Shown: piece by piece, positions 1 to 8,680 of the stretch
How positions within the stretch are numbered: the first letter of the stretch is position 1
Layout of the letters: every line of letters starts with the position of its first letter
Assembly (NCBI RefSeq): GCF_024139115.2
Contig: NC_085140.1
Coordinates: forward strand, 296,265,293 to 296,329,292
Source: Armigeres subalbatus
Taxonomy: Eukaryota; Arthropoda; Insecta; Diptera; Culicidae
Length of the DNA: 64,000 nucleotides
Direction: 5' to 3'
Position numbers and translations under genes: made by a program
Notes under the pieces: generated by a model
What the model saw: only the letters and a program-made list of their open reading frames with translations
Told to the model about the DNA's origin: nothing
Databases searched by the model: none

Positions 1-109
1 ACTCTTCATGACTTGATAGCTGATAGTTCTTGATAGTTCTTGGCATCTTACAACACTGCTTTCATACTACCAAACCGTTATATCTTATTTTGGCACTGTC
101 TCAATTCCT

Positions 110-431
110 TTGGAATTTCTTTCCAGAATTGCTTCGCAAAATTCTTTATCAATTTTTTATTAAAAAATCTTTTTAGGAGTTCCAGTCAATATTATTTTTG
201 AAATTTCCTCGAAAGTCCTTTGGGATTCTCCAAAATTTCTTCAAAACCTTTTATGAAAAAAAAAAAAACTGTTTGGAAAGTTGGATTATTTCAGGTTTCT
301 TTAAAGGAAATTTTCTGTTGATTTCTTCGAAAAAATATTCTGAAATTCTTTCAGGAATTCTTCTGGAAAAAAAACTTTGAGAATCTTTTGAGAATTCTCA
401 TGGAAACCATTTGTTATGTTTTGGGAATTCC
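110..431. repeat. Degenerate TTCCTNNGGAA-type minisatellite, left part
   Basis: AT-rich sequence made of loosely repeated blocks such as TTCTTTCAGGAATTC and CTTCGAAAAA. It resembles the degenerate minisatellites seen again at 26880-29870 and 40190-41370. The RTE element at 443-3719 is inserted in it, and the same sequence type resumes at 3731. I see no gene here. Confidence 0.5.
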
Positions 432-442
432 ATCAAAAACAC
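432..442. repeat. Target site duplication, left copy (RTE copy 1)
   Basis: ATCAAAAACAC here is repeated exactly at 3720-3730. The two following G are also shared, so the duplication is 11-13 bp. It brackets the complete RTE element. Confidence 0.85.
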
Positions 443-693
443 GGGGGCAGCAGGGACTATGTCCAAGGGCTTGACGATCCCTCCCCAGGCCATCTGCGAG
501 TTGTGGCGCCTGCCTAGGATGTGGTGGGGTTTGACAGTGGGCCCTGTTAAACCTCTATAAAAAGCTGCATGTATCCGCAAGTAGGCTCCGCCAAAGCGAC
601 CGTGTGCCGCTCAAAGCGCACAAGCCCAAGTCCTGGTGTTAGGTGGGACGCTAAACAGCCCTGACACGACGGCCCTCCGACGAGACAGGAGGT
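443..693 (+). promoter_or_regulatory. RTE 5' UTR with shared 5'-terminal module
   Basis: The first ~60 nt (GGGGGCAGCAGGGAC ... CTGCGAGTT) recur at 24836 (another RTE copy), at 54426 (non-coding element) and, on the minus strand, at 56526-56585 (R1/LOA-like element). The segment can form GGAC/GTCC and AGGG/CCCT hairpins. Possible GGGG/CCCC and GCAG/CTGC pairings are arranged as a pseudoknot. Function is inferred: an internal promoter or a 5'-processing RNA. Confidence 0.6.
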
Positions 694-3600
694 TTGCGCA
701 GGCCCAATAAGCCGCCTTTAAAAACAACTATTACGAACGACATAGAAGATAATACGACTCGATACAATCGGCAACGACTTAGGCGACGAATAAAGGATCA
801 CGATTGGAAGCTTGGAACATGGAACTGCAAGTCGCTAGGCTTTGCAGGTTGCGATAGGATAATCTACGATGAATTACATCCCCGCAACTTCGATGTCGTA
901 GCGCTGCAGGAAATCTGCTGGACAGGACAGAAAGTGTGGAAAAGCGGGCATCGAGCGGCTACCTTCTACCAAAGCTGTGGCACCACCAACGAGCTGGGAA
1001 CCGGCTTCATAGTGCTGGGAAAGATGTGCCAACGCGTGATTGGGTGGCAACCAATCAACGCAAGGATGTGCAAGCTGAGGATAAAAGGCCGTTTCTTCAA
1101 CTATAGCATCATCAACGTGCACTGCCCACACGAAGGGAGATCCGACGACGAGAAAGAAGCGTTCTATGCGCAGCTGGAGCAGACATACGATGGATGCCCA
1201 CTGCGGGACGTCAAAATCGTCATCGGTGACATGAACGCTCAGGTAGGAAGGGAGGAAATGTATAGACCGGTCATCGGACCGGATAGTCTGCATACCGTAT
1301 CGAACGACAACGGCCAACGATGCATAAACTTTGCAGCCTCCCGCGGAATGGTAGTCAGAAGCACTTTCTTCCCCCGTAAGAATATCCACAAGGCCACATG
1401 GAAATCACCTAACCAAGTAACGGAAAACCAAATCGACCACGTTCTAATCGACGGTAAATTCTTCTCCGACATCACGAACGTACGCACTTACCGCAGTGCG
1501 AATATTGAATCCGACCACTACCTCGTCGCAGTATGTCTGCGCTCAAAACTCTCGACGGTGATCAACACGCGTCGGAGTCGTCCGCCGCGGCTTAACATTG
1601 GGCGGCTACAAGACGGTAGACTAGCCCAAGACTACGCGCAGCAGCTGGAAGTGGCACTCCCAACGGAAGAGCAGCTAGGCGCAGCATCTCTTGAAGATGG
1701 CTGGAGAGATATTCGATCCGCCATTGGAAGCACCGCAACCGCTGCACTAGGCACGGTGGCTCCGGATCAGAGAAACGACTGGTATGACGGCGAATGTGAG
1801 CAGTTAGTTGAGGAGAAGAATGCAGCATGGGCGAGATTGCTGCAACACCGCACGAGGGCGAACAGACAAAACTCGATTTTCCGGAGGAAAAAGCGCCAGC
1901 AGGAAGATCGAGACCGTGAAGAGACGGAGGAACTGTACCGCGCTAATAACGCACGAAAGTTCTATGAGAAGTTGAACCGTTCACGTAAGGGCCACGTGCC
2001 ACAGCCCGATATGTGTAAGGACATAAACGGGAACCTTCTTACGAACGAGCGTGAGGTGATCCAAAGGTGGCGGCAGCACTACGAAGAGCACCTGAATGGC
2101 GATATGGCAGACAACGGTGGCGGTATGGTAATGAACCTAGGAGCACGCGCGCAGGACATGCGACTTCCGGCTCCGAATCTCCAGGAAATCCAGGAGGAGA
2201 TCGGTCGGCTGAAAAACAACAAAGCCCCTGGAGTTGACCAACTACCAGGAGAGCTGTTTAAACACGGTGGTGAAGCACTGGCTAGAGCGCTGCACTGGGT
2301 GATTACCAAGGTTTGGGAGGATGAGGTTCTGCCGCAGGAGTGGATGGAAAGTGTCGTGTGTCCCATCTACGAAAAGGGCGATAAGCTGGATTGTAGCAAC
2401 TACCGCGCAATCACATTGCTGAACGCCGCCTACAAGGTACTCTCCCTAATTTTATGCTGTCGACTAGCACTAATTGCAAGGGAGTTTGTGGGGCAGTACC
2501 AAGCGGGATTTATGGGTGAACGCTCTACCACAGACCAGGTGTTCGCCATACGTCAGGTATTGCAGAAATGCCGCGAATACAACGTGCCCACACATCATCT
2601 ATTTATCGACTTCAAAGCCGCATATGATACAATCGATCGGGACCAGCTATGGCAGCTAATGCACGAAAACGGATTTCCGGATAAACTGATACGGTTGATC
2701 AAGGCGACGATGGATCGGGTGATGTGCGTAGTTCGAGTTTCAGGGGCATTCTCGAGTCCCTTCGAAACCCGTAGAGGGTTACGGCAAGGTGATGGTCTTT
2801 CGTGTCTGCTATTCAACATCGCTTTGGAAGGAGTAATACGAAGGGCAGGGATTGACACGAGTGGTACGATTTCCACGAAGTCCGTCCAGTTATTTGGTTT
2901 CGCCGACGACATTGATATCATGGCACGTAACTTTGAGAGGATGGAGGAAGCCTACATCAGACTGAAAAGCGAAGCTAAACGGATTGGACTAGTCATCAAC
3001 ACGTCGAAGACGAAGTACATGATAGGAAGAGGCTCAAGAGAGGTCAATGTGAGCCACCCACCACGAGTTTGTATCGGTGGTGACGAAATCGAGGTGGTAG
3101 AAGAATTTGTGTACTTGGGCTCACTGGTGACTGCCGAAAATGACACCAGCAGAGAAATTCGGAGACGCATAGTGGCTGGAAATCGTACGTACTTTGGACT
3201 CCGCAAGACGCTCCGATCGAATAGAGTTCGCCGCCGTACCAAACTGACTATCTACAAAACGCTTATAAGACCGGTAGTTCTCTACGGACACGAGACCTGG
3301 ACGATGCTCGTGGAGGACCAACGCGCACTGGGAGTTTTCGAAAGGAAAGTGTTGCGTACCATCTATGGTGGGTTGCAGATGGCGGACGGTACGTGGAGGA
3401 GGCGAATGAACCACGAGTTGCATCAGCTGTTGGGAGAACCATCCATCGTTCACACCGCGAAAATCGGAAGACTGCGGTGGGCCGGGCACGTAGCCAGAAT
3501 GTCGGACAGTAATCCGGTGAAAATGGTTCTCGACAACGATCCGACGGGAACAAGAAGGCGAGGTGCACAGCGGGCAAGGTGGATCGATCAGGTGGAGGAC

Positions 3601-3708
3601 GACTTGCGGACTCTCCGCAGACTGCGTGGTTGGCGAAGTGCAGCCATGAACCGAGCTGAATGGAGAAGTCTTTTATGTGCAGCACAGGCCACTCCGGCCT
3701 TAGTCTGA
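694..3708 (+). CDS. RTE endonuclease-reverse transcriptase polyprotein (intact frame)
   Basis: About 1,004 residues. An N-terminal APE-like endonuclease (residues ~35-280) shows WNCKSL, LQEICW, GDMNAQVG, QIDHVLID and SDHYLV. The reverse transcriptase (~490-770) shows NYRAITLLNAAYK, QAGFMGERSTTDQVF, FIDFKAAYDTID, GLRQGDGLS and the catalytic FADD at residues 736-739. The C-terminal region contains RLRWAGHVARM, typical of RTE. The enzyme would nick target DNA and prime reverse transcription of its own RNA. The frame opens after TAA at 652 and has no ATG before the endonuclease; the first in-frame ATG is near residue 110. TTG at 694 (or CTG at 661) is therefore only a formal start. All catalytic motifs look intact. 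Confidence 0.85.
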   Translation: MRRPNKPPLKTTITNDIEDNTTRYNRQRLRRRIKDHDWKLGTWNCKSLGFAGCDRIIYDELHPRNFDVVALQEICWTGQKVWKSGHRAATFYQSCGTTNELGTGFIVLGKMCQRVIGWQPINARMCKLRIKGRFFNYSIINVHCPHEGRSDDEKEAFYAQLEQTYDGCPLRDVKIVIGDMNAQVGREEMYRPVIGPDSLHTVSNDNGQRCINFAASRGMVVRSTFFPRKNIHKATWKSPNQVTENQIDHVLIDGKFFSDITNVRTYRSANIESDHYLVAVCLRSKLSTVINTRRSRPPRLNIGRLQDGRLAQDYAQQLEVALPTEEQLGAASLEDGWRDIRSAIGSTATAALGTVAPDQRNDWYDGECEQLVEEKNAAWARLLQHRTRANRQNSIFRRKKRQQEDRDREETEELYRANNARKFYEKLNRSRKGHVPQPDMCKDINGNLLTNEREVIQRWRQHYEEHLNGDMADNGGGMVMNLGARAQDMRLPAPNLQEIQEEIGRLKNNKAPGVDQLPGELFKHGGEALARALHWVITKVWEDEVLPQEWMESVVCPIYEKGDKLDCSNYRAITLLNAAYKVLSLILCCRLALIAREFVGQYQAGFMGERSTTDQVFAIRQVLQKCREYNVPTHHLFIDFKAAYDTIDRDQLWQLMHENGFPDKLIRLIKATMDRVMCVVRVSGAFSSPFETRRGLRQGDGLSCLLFNIALEGVIRRAGIDTSGTISTKSVQLFGFADDIDIMARNFERMEEAYIRLKSEAKRIGLVINTSKTKYMIGRGSREVNVSHPPRVCIGGDEIEVVEEFVYLGSLVTAENDTSREIRRRIVAGNRTYFGLRKTLRSNRVRRRTKLTIYKTLIRPVVLYGHETWTMLVEDQRALGVFERKVLRTIYGGLQMADGTWRRRMNHELHQLLGEPSIVHTAKIGRLRWAGHVARMSDSNPVKMVLDNDPTGTRRRGAQRARWIDQVEDDLRTLRRLRGWRSAAMNRAEWRSLLCAAQATPALV

Positions 3709-3719
3709 TGATAAATAAA

Positions 3720-3730
3720 ATCAAAAACAC
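3720..3730. repeat. Target site duplication, right copy (RTE copy 1)
   Basis: Exact repeat of 432-442, directly after the element's A-rich tail. Confidence 0.85.
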
Positions 3731-4242
3731 GGACATTCCTTTATGAATTCCTCCAAAACTCGTTTAAAAACATTCAAAAGTTCTTTCCGAATTTATTTCG
3801 GACATTCATTTGCAAATTAATTAAGGGTTTTGGTGTTTGGTCATTTTGCCGAATGTCGTTCAGCCAAAAGTGTGATTTGGGCGACTGCAGTTGGCCGAGT
3901 AGTTGAAAATGGTTGCCTCATAAGGTGAATTAAGTGAGAAATTATATGTTTGAAGGGAAAAAATAGTAGTGAAAAATGTGAAATGAGTACTAAAAAGTGA
4001 TCAGTGAGATGTTCGAAAGGAGTGGTGAGAAGTAAGGAATGAGAACCGAAAAAATAAAGAAATGAGTAACAAAAAACTCAAAGGTACAACTCAATCGGGT
4101 TGTAGGCAAAGGTGACGTAGGACCATGTAGATATACGAAGCAGATGGTATTTTTCCATCATAATTTGTGTCACTTTATTAACATTGAACAAACTGCTCGG
4201 AGGTCAACCGAATCAAGAAGTAAGTCCGTAAGCCCCCCCATA
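3731..4242. other. No gene: minisatellite remnant and GA-rich simple repeat
   Basis: 3731-3830 continues the minisatellite interrupted by RTE copy 1. About 3920-4080 is a purine-rich run of GTGAGAAGTAAGGAATGAG-like blocks, similar to 14640-15130. I see no coding signal. Confidence 0.5.
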
Positions 4243-4252
4243 TTTGTGATCT
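4243..4252. repeat. Target site duplication, left copy (RTE family 2)
   Basis: TTTGTGATCT here equals 7699-7708 and brackets the minus-strand RTE element. Confidence 0.75.
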
Positions 4253-7200
4253 CATTTCATTTTCATTTATTTAGTTAACATCTAAACAGATAACACTGAA
4301 TCAACAATTTGACGCCACAATGCACGGTTCGAGGCCGCATCTCTCCATCCTCGGATACGCCCCACGCTCGCCAAGTCGTTCTGCACCTGGTCTGCCCATC
4401 TCGCTCGCTGCGCTCCACGCCGTCTCGTACCTGCCGGATCGGAAGCGAACACCATCTTTGCAGGGTTGCTGTCCGGCATTCTTGCAACATGTCCTGCCCA
4501 TCGTACCCTTCCGGCTTTAGCTACCTTCTGGATACTGGGTTCGCCGTAGAGTTGGGCGAGCTGGATCATTCTTCGCCGCCACACACCGTCTTCTTGCACA
4601 CCGCCAAAGATGGTCCTAAGCACCCGTCTCTCGAATACTCCGAGTGCTTGCAAGTCCTCCTCGAGCATTGTCCATGTTTCATGTCCGTAGAGGACTACCG
4701 GTCTTATTAACGTCTTGTACATGACACATTTGGTGCGGTGGCGAATCTTTTTCGACCGCAGTTTCTTCTGGAGCCCGTAGTAGGCCCGACTTTCACAGAT
4801 GATACGCCTTCGTATTTCACGACTAACGTTGTTGTCAGCCGTTAGCAAGGATCCGAGGTAGACGAATTCCTCGACCACCTCGAAGGTATCCCCGTCTATC
4901 GTAACACTGCTTCCCAGGCGGGCCCTGTCGCGCTTGGTTCCGCCCACAAGCATGTACTTTGTCTTTGACGCATTCACCACCAGTCCAACTTTTGTTGCTT
5001 CACGTTTCAGGCGGGTGTACAGTTCTGCCACCTTTGCAAATGTTCGGCCGACAATGTCCATGTCATCCGCGAAGCAAATAAATTGACTGGATCTGTTGAA
5101 AATCGTACCCCGGCTGTTACACCCGGCTCTCCGCATGACACCTTCTAGCGCAATGTTGAACAACAGGCACGAAAGTCCATCACCTTGTCTTAGTCCCCGG
5201 CGCGATTCGAACGAACTGGAGTGTTCGCCCGAAATGTTCACACAGTTTTGCACACCATCCACCGTTGATTTGATCAGTCTGGTAAGCTTCCGAGGGACGC
5301 TGTTCTCGTTCATAAATCTCCGTAGCACTACGCGGTCTATACTGTCGTATGCTGCCTTGAAATCAATGAACAGATGATGAGTTGGAACCTGGTATTGACC
5401 GCATTTTGAAGGATTTGCCGTAAAGTAAAGATCTGGTCCGTTATCGAGCGGCCGTCAACGAAACCGGCTTCATAACTTCCCACGAACTCGTTCACTAATG
5501 GTGACAGACGACGGAAGATGATCTGGAATATCACTTTGTAGGCGGCATTAAGGATGGTGATCGCTCGAAAGTTCTCACACTCCAGTTTGTCGCCTTTCTT
5601 GTAGATGGGGCATATAACCCCTTCCTTCCACTCCTCCGGTAGCTGTTCGGTTTTCCAGATTCTGACTATCAGTATGTACAGGCAAGTGGCCAGCTTTTCC
5701 GGGCCCATCTGGATGAGCTCAGCTCCGATACCATCCTTACCAGCTGCTTTAATGGTCTTTAGCTGTTGAATGGCATCCTTAACTTCCCTCAAGGTGGGGG
5801 CTGGTTGGCTTCCATCGTCCGCTGAACTGACGTAGTCATCTCCTCCGCTGCCTTGACTTTCACTGCCTGTACTCTCAGCGCCATTCAGATGTTCCTCGTA
5901 GTGCTGCTTCCACCTTTCGATCACCACACGTTCGTCCGTCAAGATGCTCCCATCCTTATCCCGGCACATTTCGGCTCGCGGCACGAAGCCTTTGCGGGAT
6001 GCGTTGAGCTTCTGATAGAACTTGCGTGTATCTTGAGAACGGCACAGCTGTTCCATCTCCTCGCACTCCGCTTCTTCCAGGCGGCGTTTCTTCTCCTGAA
6101 AAGGCGGGTCTGCTGTCTCCGCTTCCGTCTATAACGTTCCACGTTCTGCCGGGTACCTTGCTGCAGCGCGACCGCCCACGCTGCGTCCTTCTCCTCCAGA
6201 ATCTGTCTGCACTCTTCGTCGAACCAATCGTTCCGTCGACTTCGACCCATATACCCGACGTTGTTCTCCGCTGCGTCGTTAATGGCTGCTTTAACTGTAC
6301 TCCAGCAGTCCTCAAGAGGGGCCCCATCGAGCTCACCCTCTTCCGGCAACGCTGCCTCGAGATGCCGCGCGTATGCAGTGGCGACATCAGGTTGCTTCAG
6401 TCGCTCTAGGTCGTACCGCGGCGGTCGTCGGTACCGAACATTGTTGATGACGGATAGTTTTGGGCGCAGTTTAACCATCACCAGATAGTGGTCAGAGTCG
6501 ATGTTAGCGCCACGATATGTCCTGACGTCGATAATATCGGAGAAGTGCCGTCCATCAATCAGAACGTGGTCGATTTGTGATTCTGTCTGCAGTGGTGATC
6601 TCCAGGTGTACCGATACGGGAGGCTGTGTTGGAAGTAGGTGCTACGAATGGCCATATTCCTGGAGGCGGCGAAATCAATTAGTCGTAGGCCGTTTTCGTT
6701 CGTCAGCCGGTGAGCGCTGAACTTTCCAATAGTCGGCCTAAACTCCTCCTCTTGGCCAACCTGAGCGTTCAAATCTCCTATGATGATTTTGACGTCGTGG
6801 CTTGGGCAGCTGTCGTACTCACGTTCCAGCTGCGCGTAGAATGCGTCCTTATCATCATCAGTGCTTCCGGAGTGTGGGCTATGGACGTTGGTTATGCTGA
6901 AGTTGAAGAACCGGCCTTTGATCCTCAACCTGCACATTCTTTCATTGATCGGCCAACACCCGATCACGCGCCTTTGCATATCGCACATCACTATGAAAGC
7001 TGTTCCCAGCTCGTGTGTGTTGCCGCAGCTCTGGTAGATGGTATGATTACCTCTAAACGTTCGCACCATTGATCCCTTCCAACAAACCTCCTGCAGCGCT
7101 ACGATGCCGAATCCACGGTCCTTGAGCACATCAGCGAGTATGCGTGTGCTCCCGATGAAGTTGAGAGATTTGCAGTTCCACGAACCGAGTTTCCAATCGC

Positions 7201-7698
7201 AGTGGTCTTCGCCGATGGTTCCGGTCCGTACTCTCTTGTTGATTGTTCGTTGCTTATGATTTTTTAAAGGCTGGCTTGCAGGGCCTGACACCAAACCCTC
7301 TAAATTTCCGGAGGACCATTCCTCCTTATTTCCGGTGGACCATGGTGCACAGTTTCACTTAGAGTCCCTCGCTGGCACTCGGACGATGATCAGCCGCCCC
7401 TAACATGGAGAACAGACGCTGTTGTGAGCCGATCCTGACATGGAGAACAGACGCTCAATAAGATTTACACCTCCGAAGAGAAGCAAACCCCCCCTTCCCT
7501 GTCAGCATACGACCATAGTTCCCACCGGGGTTGGTTACCCGATCTTCCCTAAGGTTGCTCGTATCCCGGCCAGCACCGCGGGGAGGTAGGGATAGGAGTT
7601 GCTGGGTAAGAGGCTAAGGACCGCGAGATGGGGTCTATTTTATTCCTTCAGGTACGCGAAGTACCAATGGTACGCTTTACCCAGCATTTGCCGTGCCT
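4253..7698 (-). mobile_element. Full-length but frameshifted RTE-clade element, second family
   Basis: A 3.45-kb minus-strand element. The 5' end at 7698 (GGCACGGCAAATGCTGGG) and the 3' end near 4253, with AAATGAAATGAGA-type repeats, are both bounded by the TTTGTGATCT duplication. Its protein is clearly related to copy 1 but divergent, and its 5' leader lacks the GGGGGCAGCAGGGAC module. A 3' fragment of the same family lies at 17412-17544. The 5' leader (7295-7698) holds a repeated AACATGGAGAACAGACGCT-like motif and no ORF. Confidence 0.75.
4282..7294 (-). pseudogene. RTE endonuclease-reverse transcriptase, family 2, two frameshifts
   Basis: The endonuclease part (7294 down to ~6100) shows WNCKSL, LQEVCW, GDLNAQVG, SQIDHVLIDG and SDHYLV. 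A one-base indel near 6090-6100 shifts the frame. The next segment (6056-5337) shows NFRAITILNAAYK and AGFVDGRSITDQIF. A second shift near 5370 breaks the FKAAYD motif. The last segment (5328-4282) has GLRQGDGLSC, FADD (FADDMDIV) and the RVRWAGHVARM tail. As in copy 1, no ATG precedes the endonuclease. All domains are recognisable, so inactivation looks recent or could partly be assembly error. Confidence 0.8.
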
Positions 7699-8251
7699 TT
7701 TGTGATCTGTTATGGGTGTAAATATGATGTGCACTCATAACAATTAACGAAGGGGATCGGCTGATGGGATTACTCCATTAGATACAAGGAAGCTGCTTTC
7801 CAGCGCGTGCACGCCATTGTTACATTTCAACAAATGTCCCATAATAACAAACTGAAAATTATCTAAAACCTATTATAAAATTTATTCGTTAGGAGTTAGG
7901 AAACTGTTATTATTGTTAAAAAAATGTTATTTGGTATCACCGCCACCGACATCCCACTCCGACAGTACGAAATTGCCGAAAAACGCAATGCCAAAAATGA
8001 TCGGGAAGTGTCTTCCGCCCGAACGAATGAAACTCGGTCTACAAGGGGGGGGGGGTTCTGGTGGATCAAGCGAACGAAGTTCACTCTCTTCTGTTCGAGT
8101 CGTCAGTGTGATAAGACGTGTGACTTCCTAAAATCTCGGTGGTCGAGTGCCCTCAATTATTACTGGTGAGATCGTTCCGTTTCGTGACCGACGTGGCGTT
8201 CCCTAAAAGTGAAGAGCCCTCTTATTAGCGAATTGTTTAAAACCGGGGGTT
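7699..8251. other. No gene seen; target duplication then unassigned sequence
   Basis: 7699-7708 is the right copy of TTTGTGATCT. The rest has a poly-G run at 8045-8054 and no convincing reading frame. It may be 3' flank of the gypsy-like element upstream on the minus strand, but I could not find paired LTRs. Confidence 0.4.
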
Positions 8252-8621
8252 TCATGTGACGAGTGTAGTGACTAACGGAAAAACCCCCACGCGATCGTGG
8301 AAGAGACTGGTCCATAGGGCCTGGTTGAAGATCCTCGAGGCAGTGCCAAAACCCACTATAACAATCGCGAGTGAAGATTCCCGTAGTGCAAAACTGTCGT
8401 GAAATTGTGAAATTTCGTGATCGCTCGTTGTCGGAATACCTCCCCGTCCAAGGAAGTAACACGTGAACGGGTCGAGTTCGATCGATAGTGCGGAGTGTCG
8501 TATCCTTGTGATTTTAAAATGGACGCAATATAACTTCCCGCGATAAGTGTCCTTGAACAGTAGAGAGCCCATGCAGTACAAATTATTTCGCTGTGCCTCA
8601 TAGGGTCGTACATCATTCGAC
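8252..8621 (-). CDS. Candidate last exon of gypsy-like pol (RNase H-integrase linker)
   Basis: If a 59-bp gap (8622-8680) is removed as an intron, the pol frame continues in phase from its last tryptophan into this segment. The first ~24 residues, including RPYEAQRNNL and GSLLFKD, fit the pattern usually seen between RNase H and integrase in Ty3/gypsy proteins. The match stops there, and no HHCC zinc finger or DDE core follows before the stop at 8252. So the integrase is missing or replaced. The exon status is inferred from phase, family pattern and splice-site signals. Confidence 0.35.
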
Positions 8622-8680
8622 CTGTTTCAAAAGTAAGATTAGTAATAATTTATAAACATATAAATAATAATCAGAGTTAC
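8622..8680 (-). other. Candidate spliceosomal intron in gypsy-like pol (59 bp)
   Basis: On the minus strand the donor reads AAATG/GTAACT, a branch-like TTACTAATC lies ~20 nt before the end, and the acceptor reads CTTTTGAAACAG/GTCG. The segment is AT-rich and of typical short insect intron length. The reading frame is preserved across it. Confidence 0.45.

Larger units (their letters stand above)
443..3719 (+). mobile_element. Full-length RTE-clade non-LTR retrotransposon (JAM1-like), copy 1
   Basis: A 3.28-kb element with a ~250-bp 5' leader, one long endonuclease-reverse transcriptase frame, a very short 3' UTR and a TGATGATAAATAAAATCAAA-type tail instead of a long poly(A). One ORF, a tiny 3' UTR and a short tandem-repeat tail are the usual RTE layout. 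Perfect target duplications flank both ends, so the 5' end at GGGGGCAGCAGGGAC is the true start. The reading frame is uninterrupted and other copies in the window are closely similar (18353, 24836), suggesting recent activity. JAM1 is the RTE family described from Aedes; the family name is inferred from protein style, not from an alignment. Confidence 0.85.

Noticed and set aside
443..505. HDV-like self-cleaving ribozyme call at the RTE 5' end
   Set aside because: P1-, P2- and P3-like helices can be drawn, but an extra hairpin lies between P2 and P3, P4 is almost absent and the J4/2 core is not convincing. Kept only as a hypothesis in the findings.
3263..3736. 157-residue antisense frame over the RTE C-terminus, and similar ones over the other RTE copies
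   Set aside because: Shadow frames complementary to a GC-rich coding region. They recur in every RTE copy only because the sense strand is homologous.
7700..8650. 3' LTR of the gypsy-like element at 8252-12437
   Set aside because: No matching sequence upstream of gag (12804-13440), no polypurine tract and no target duplication found.
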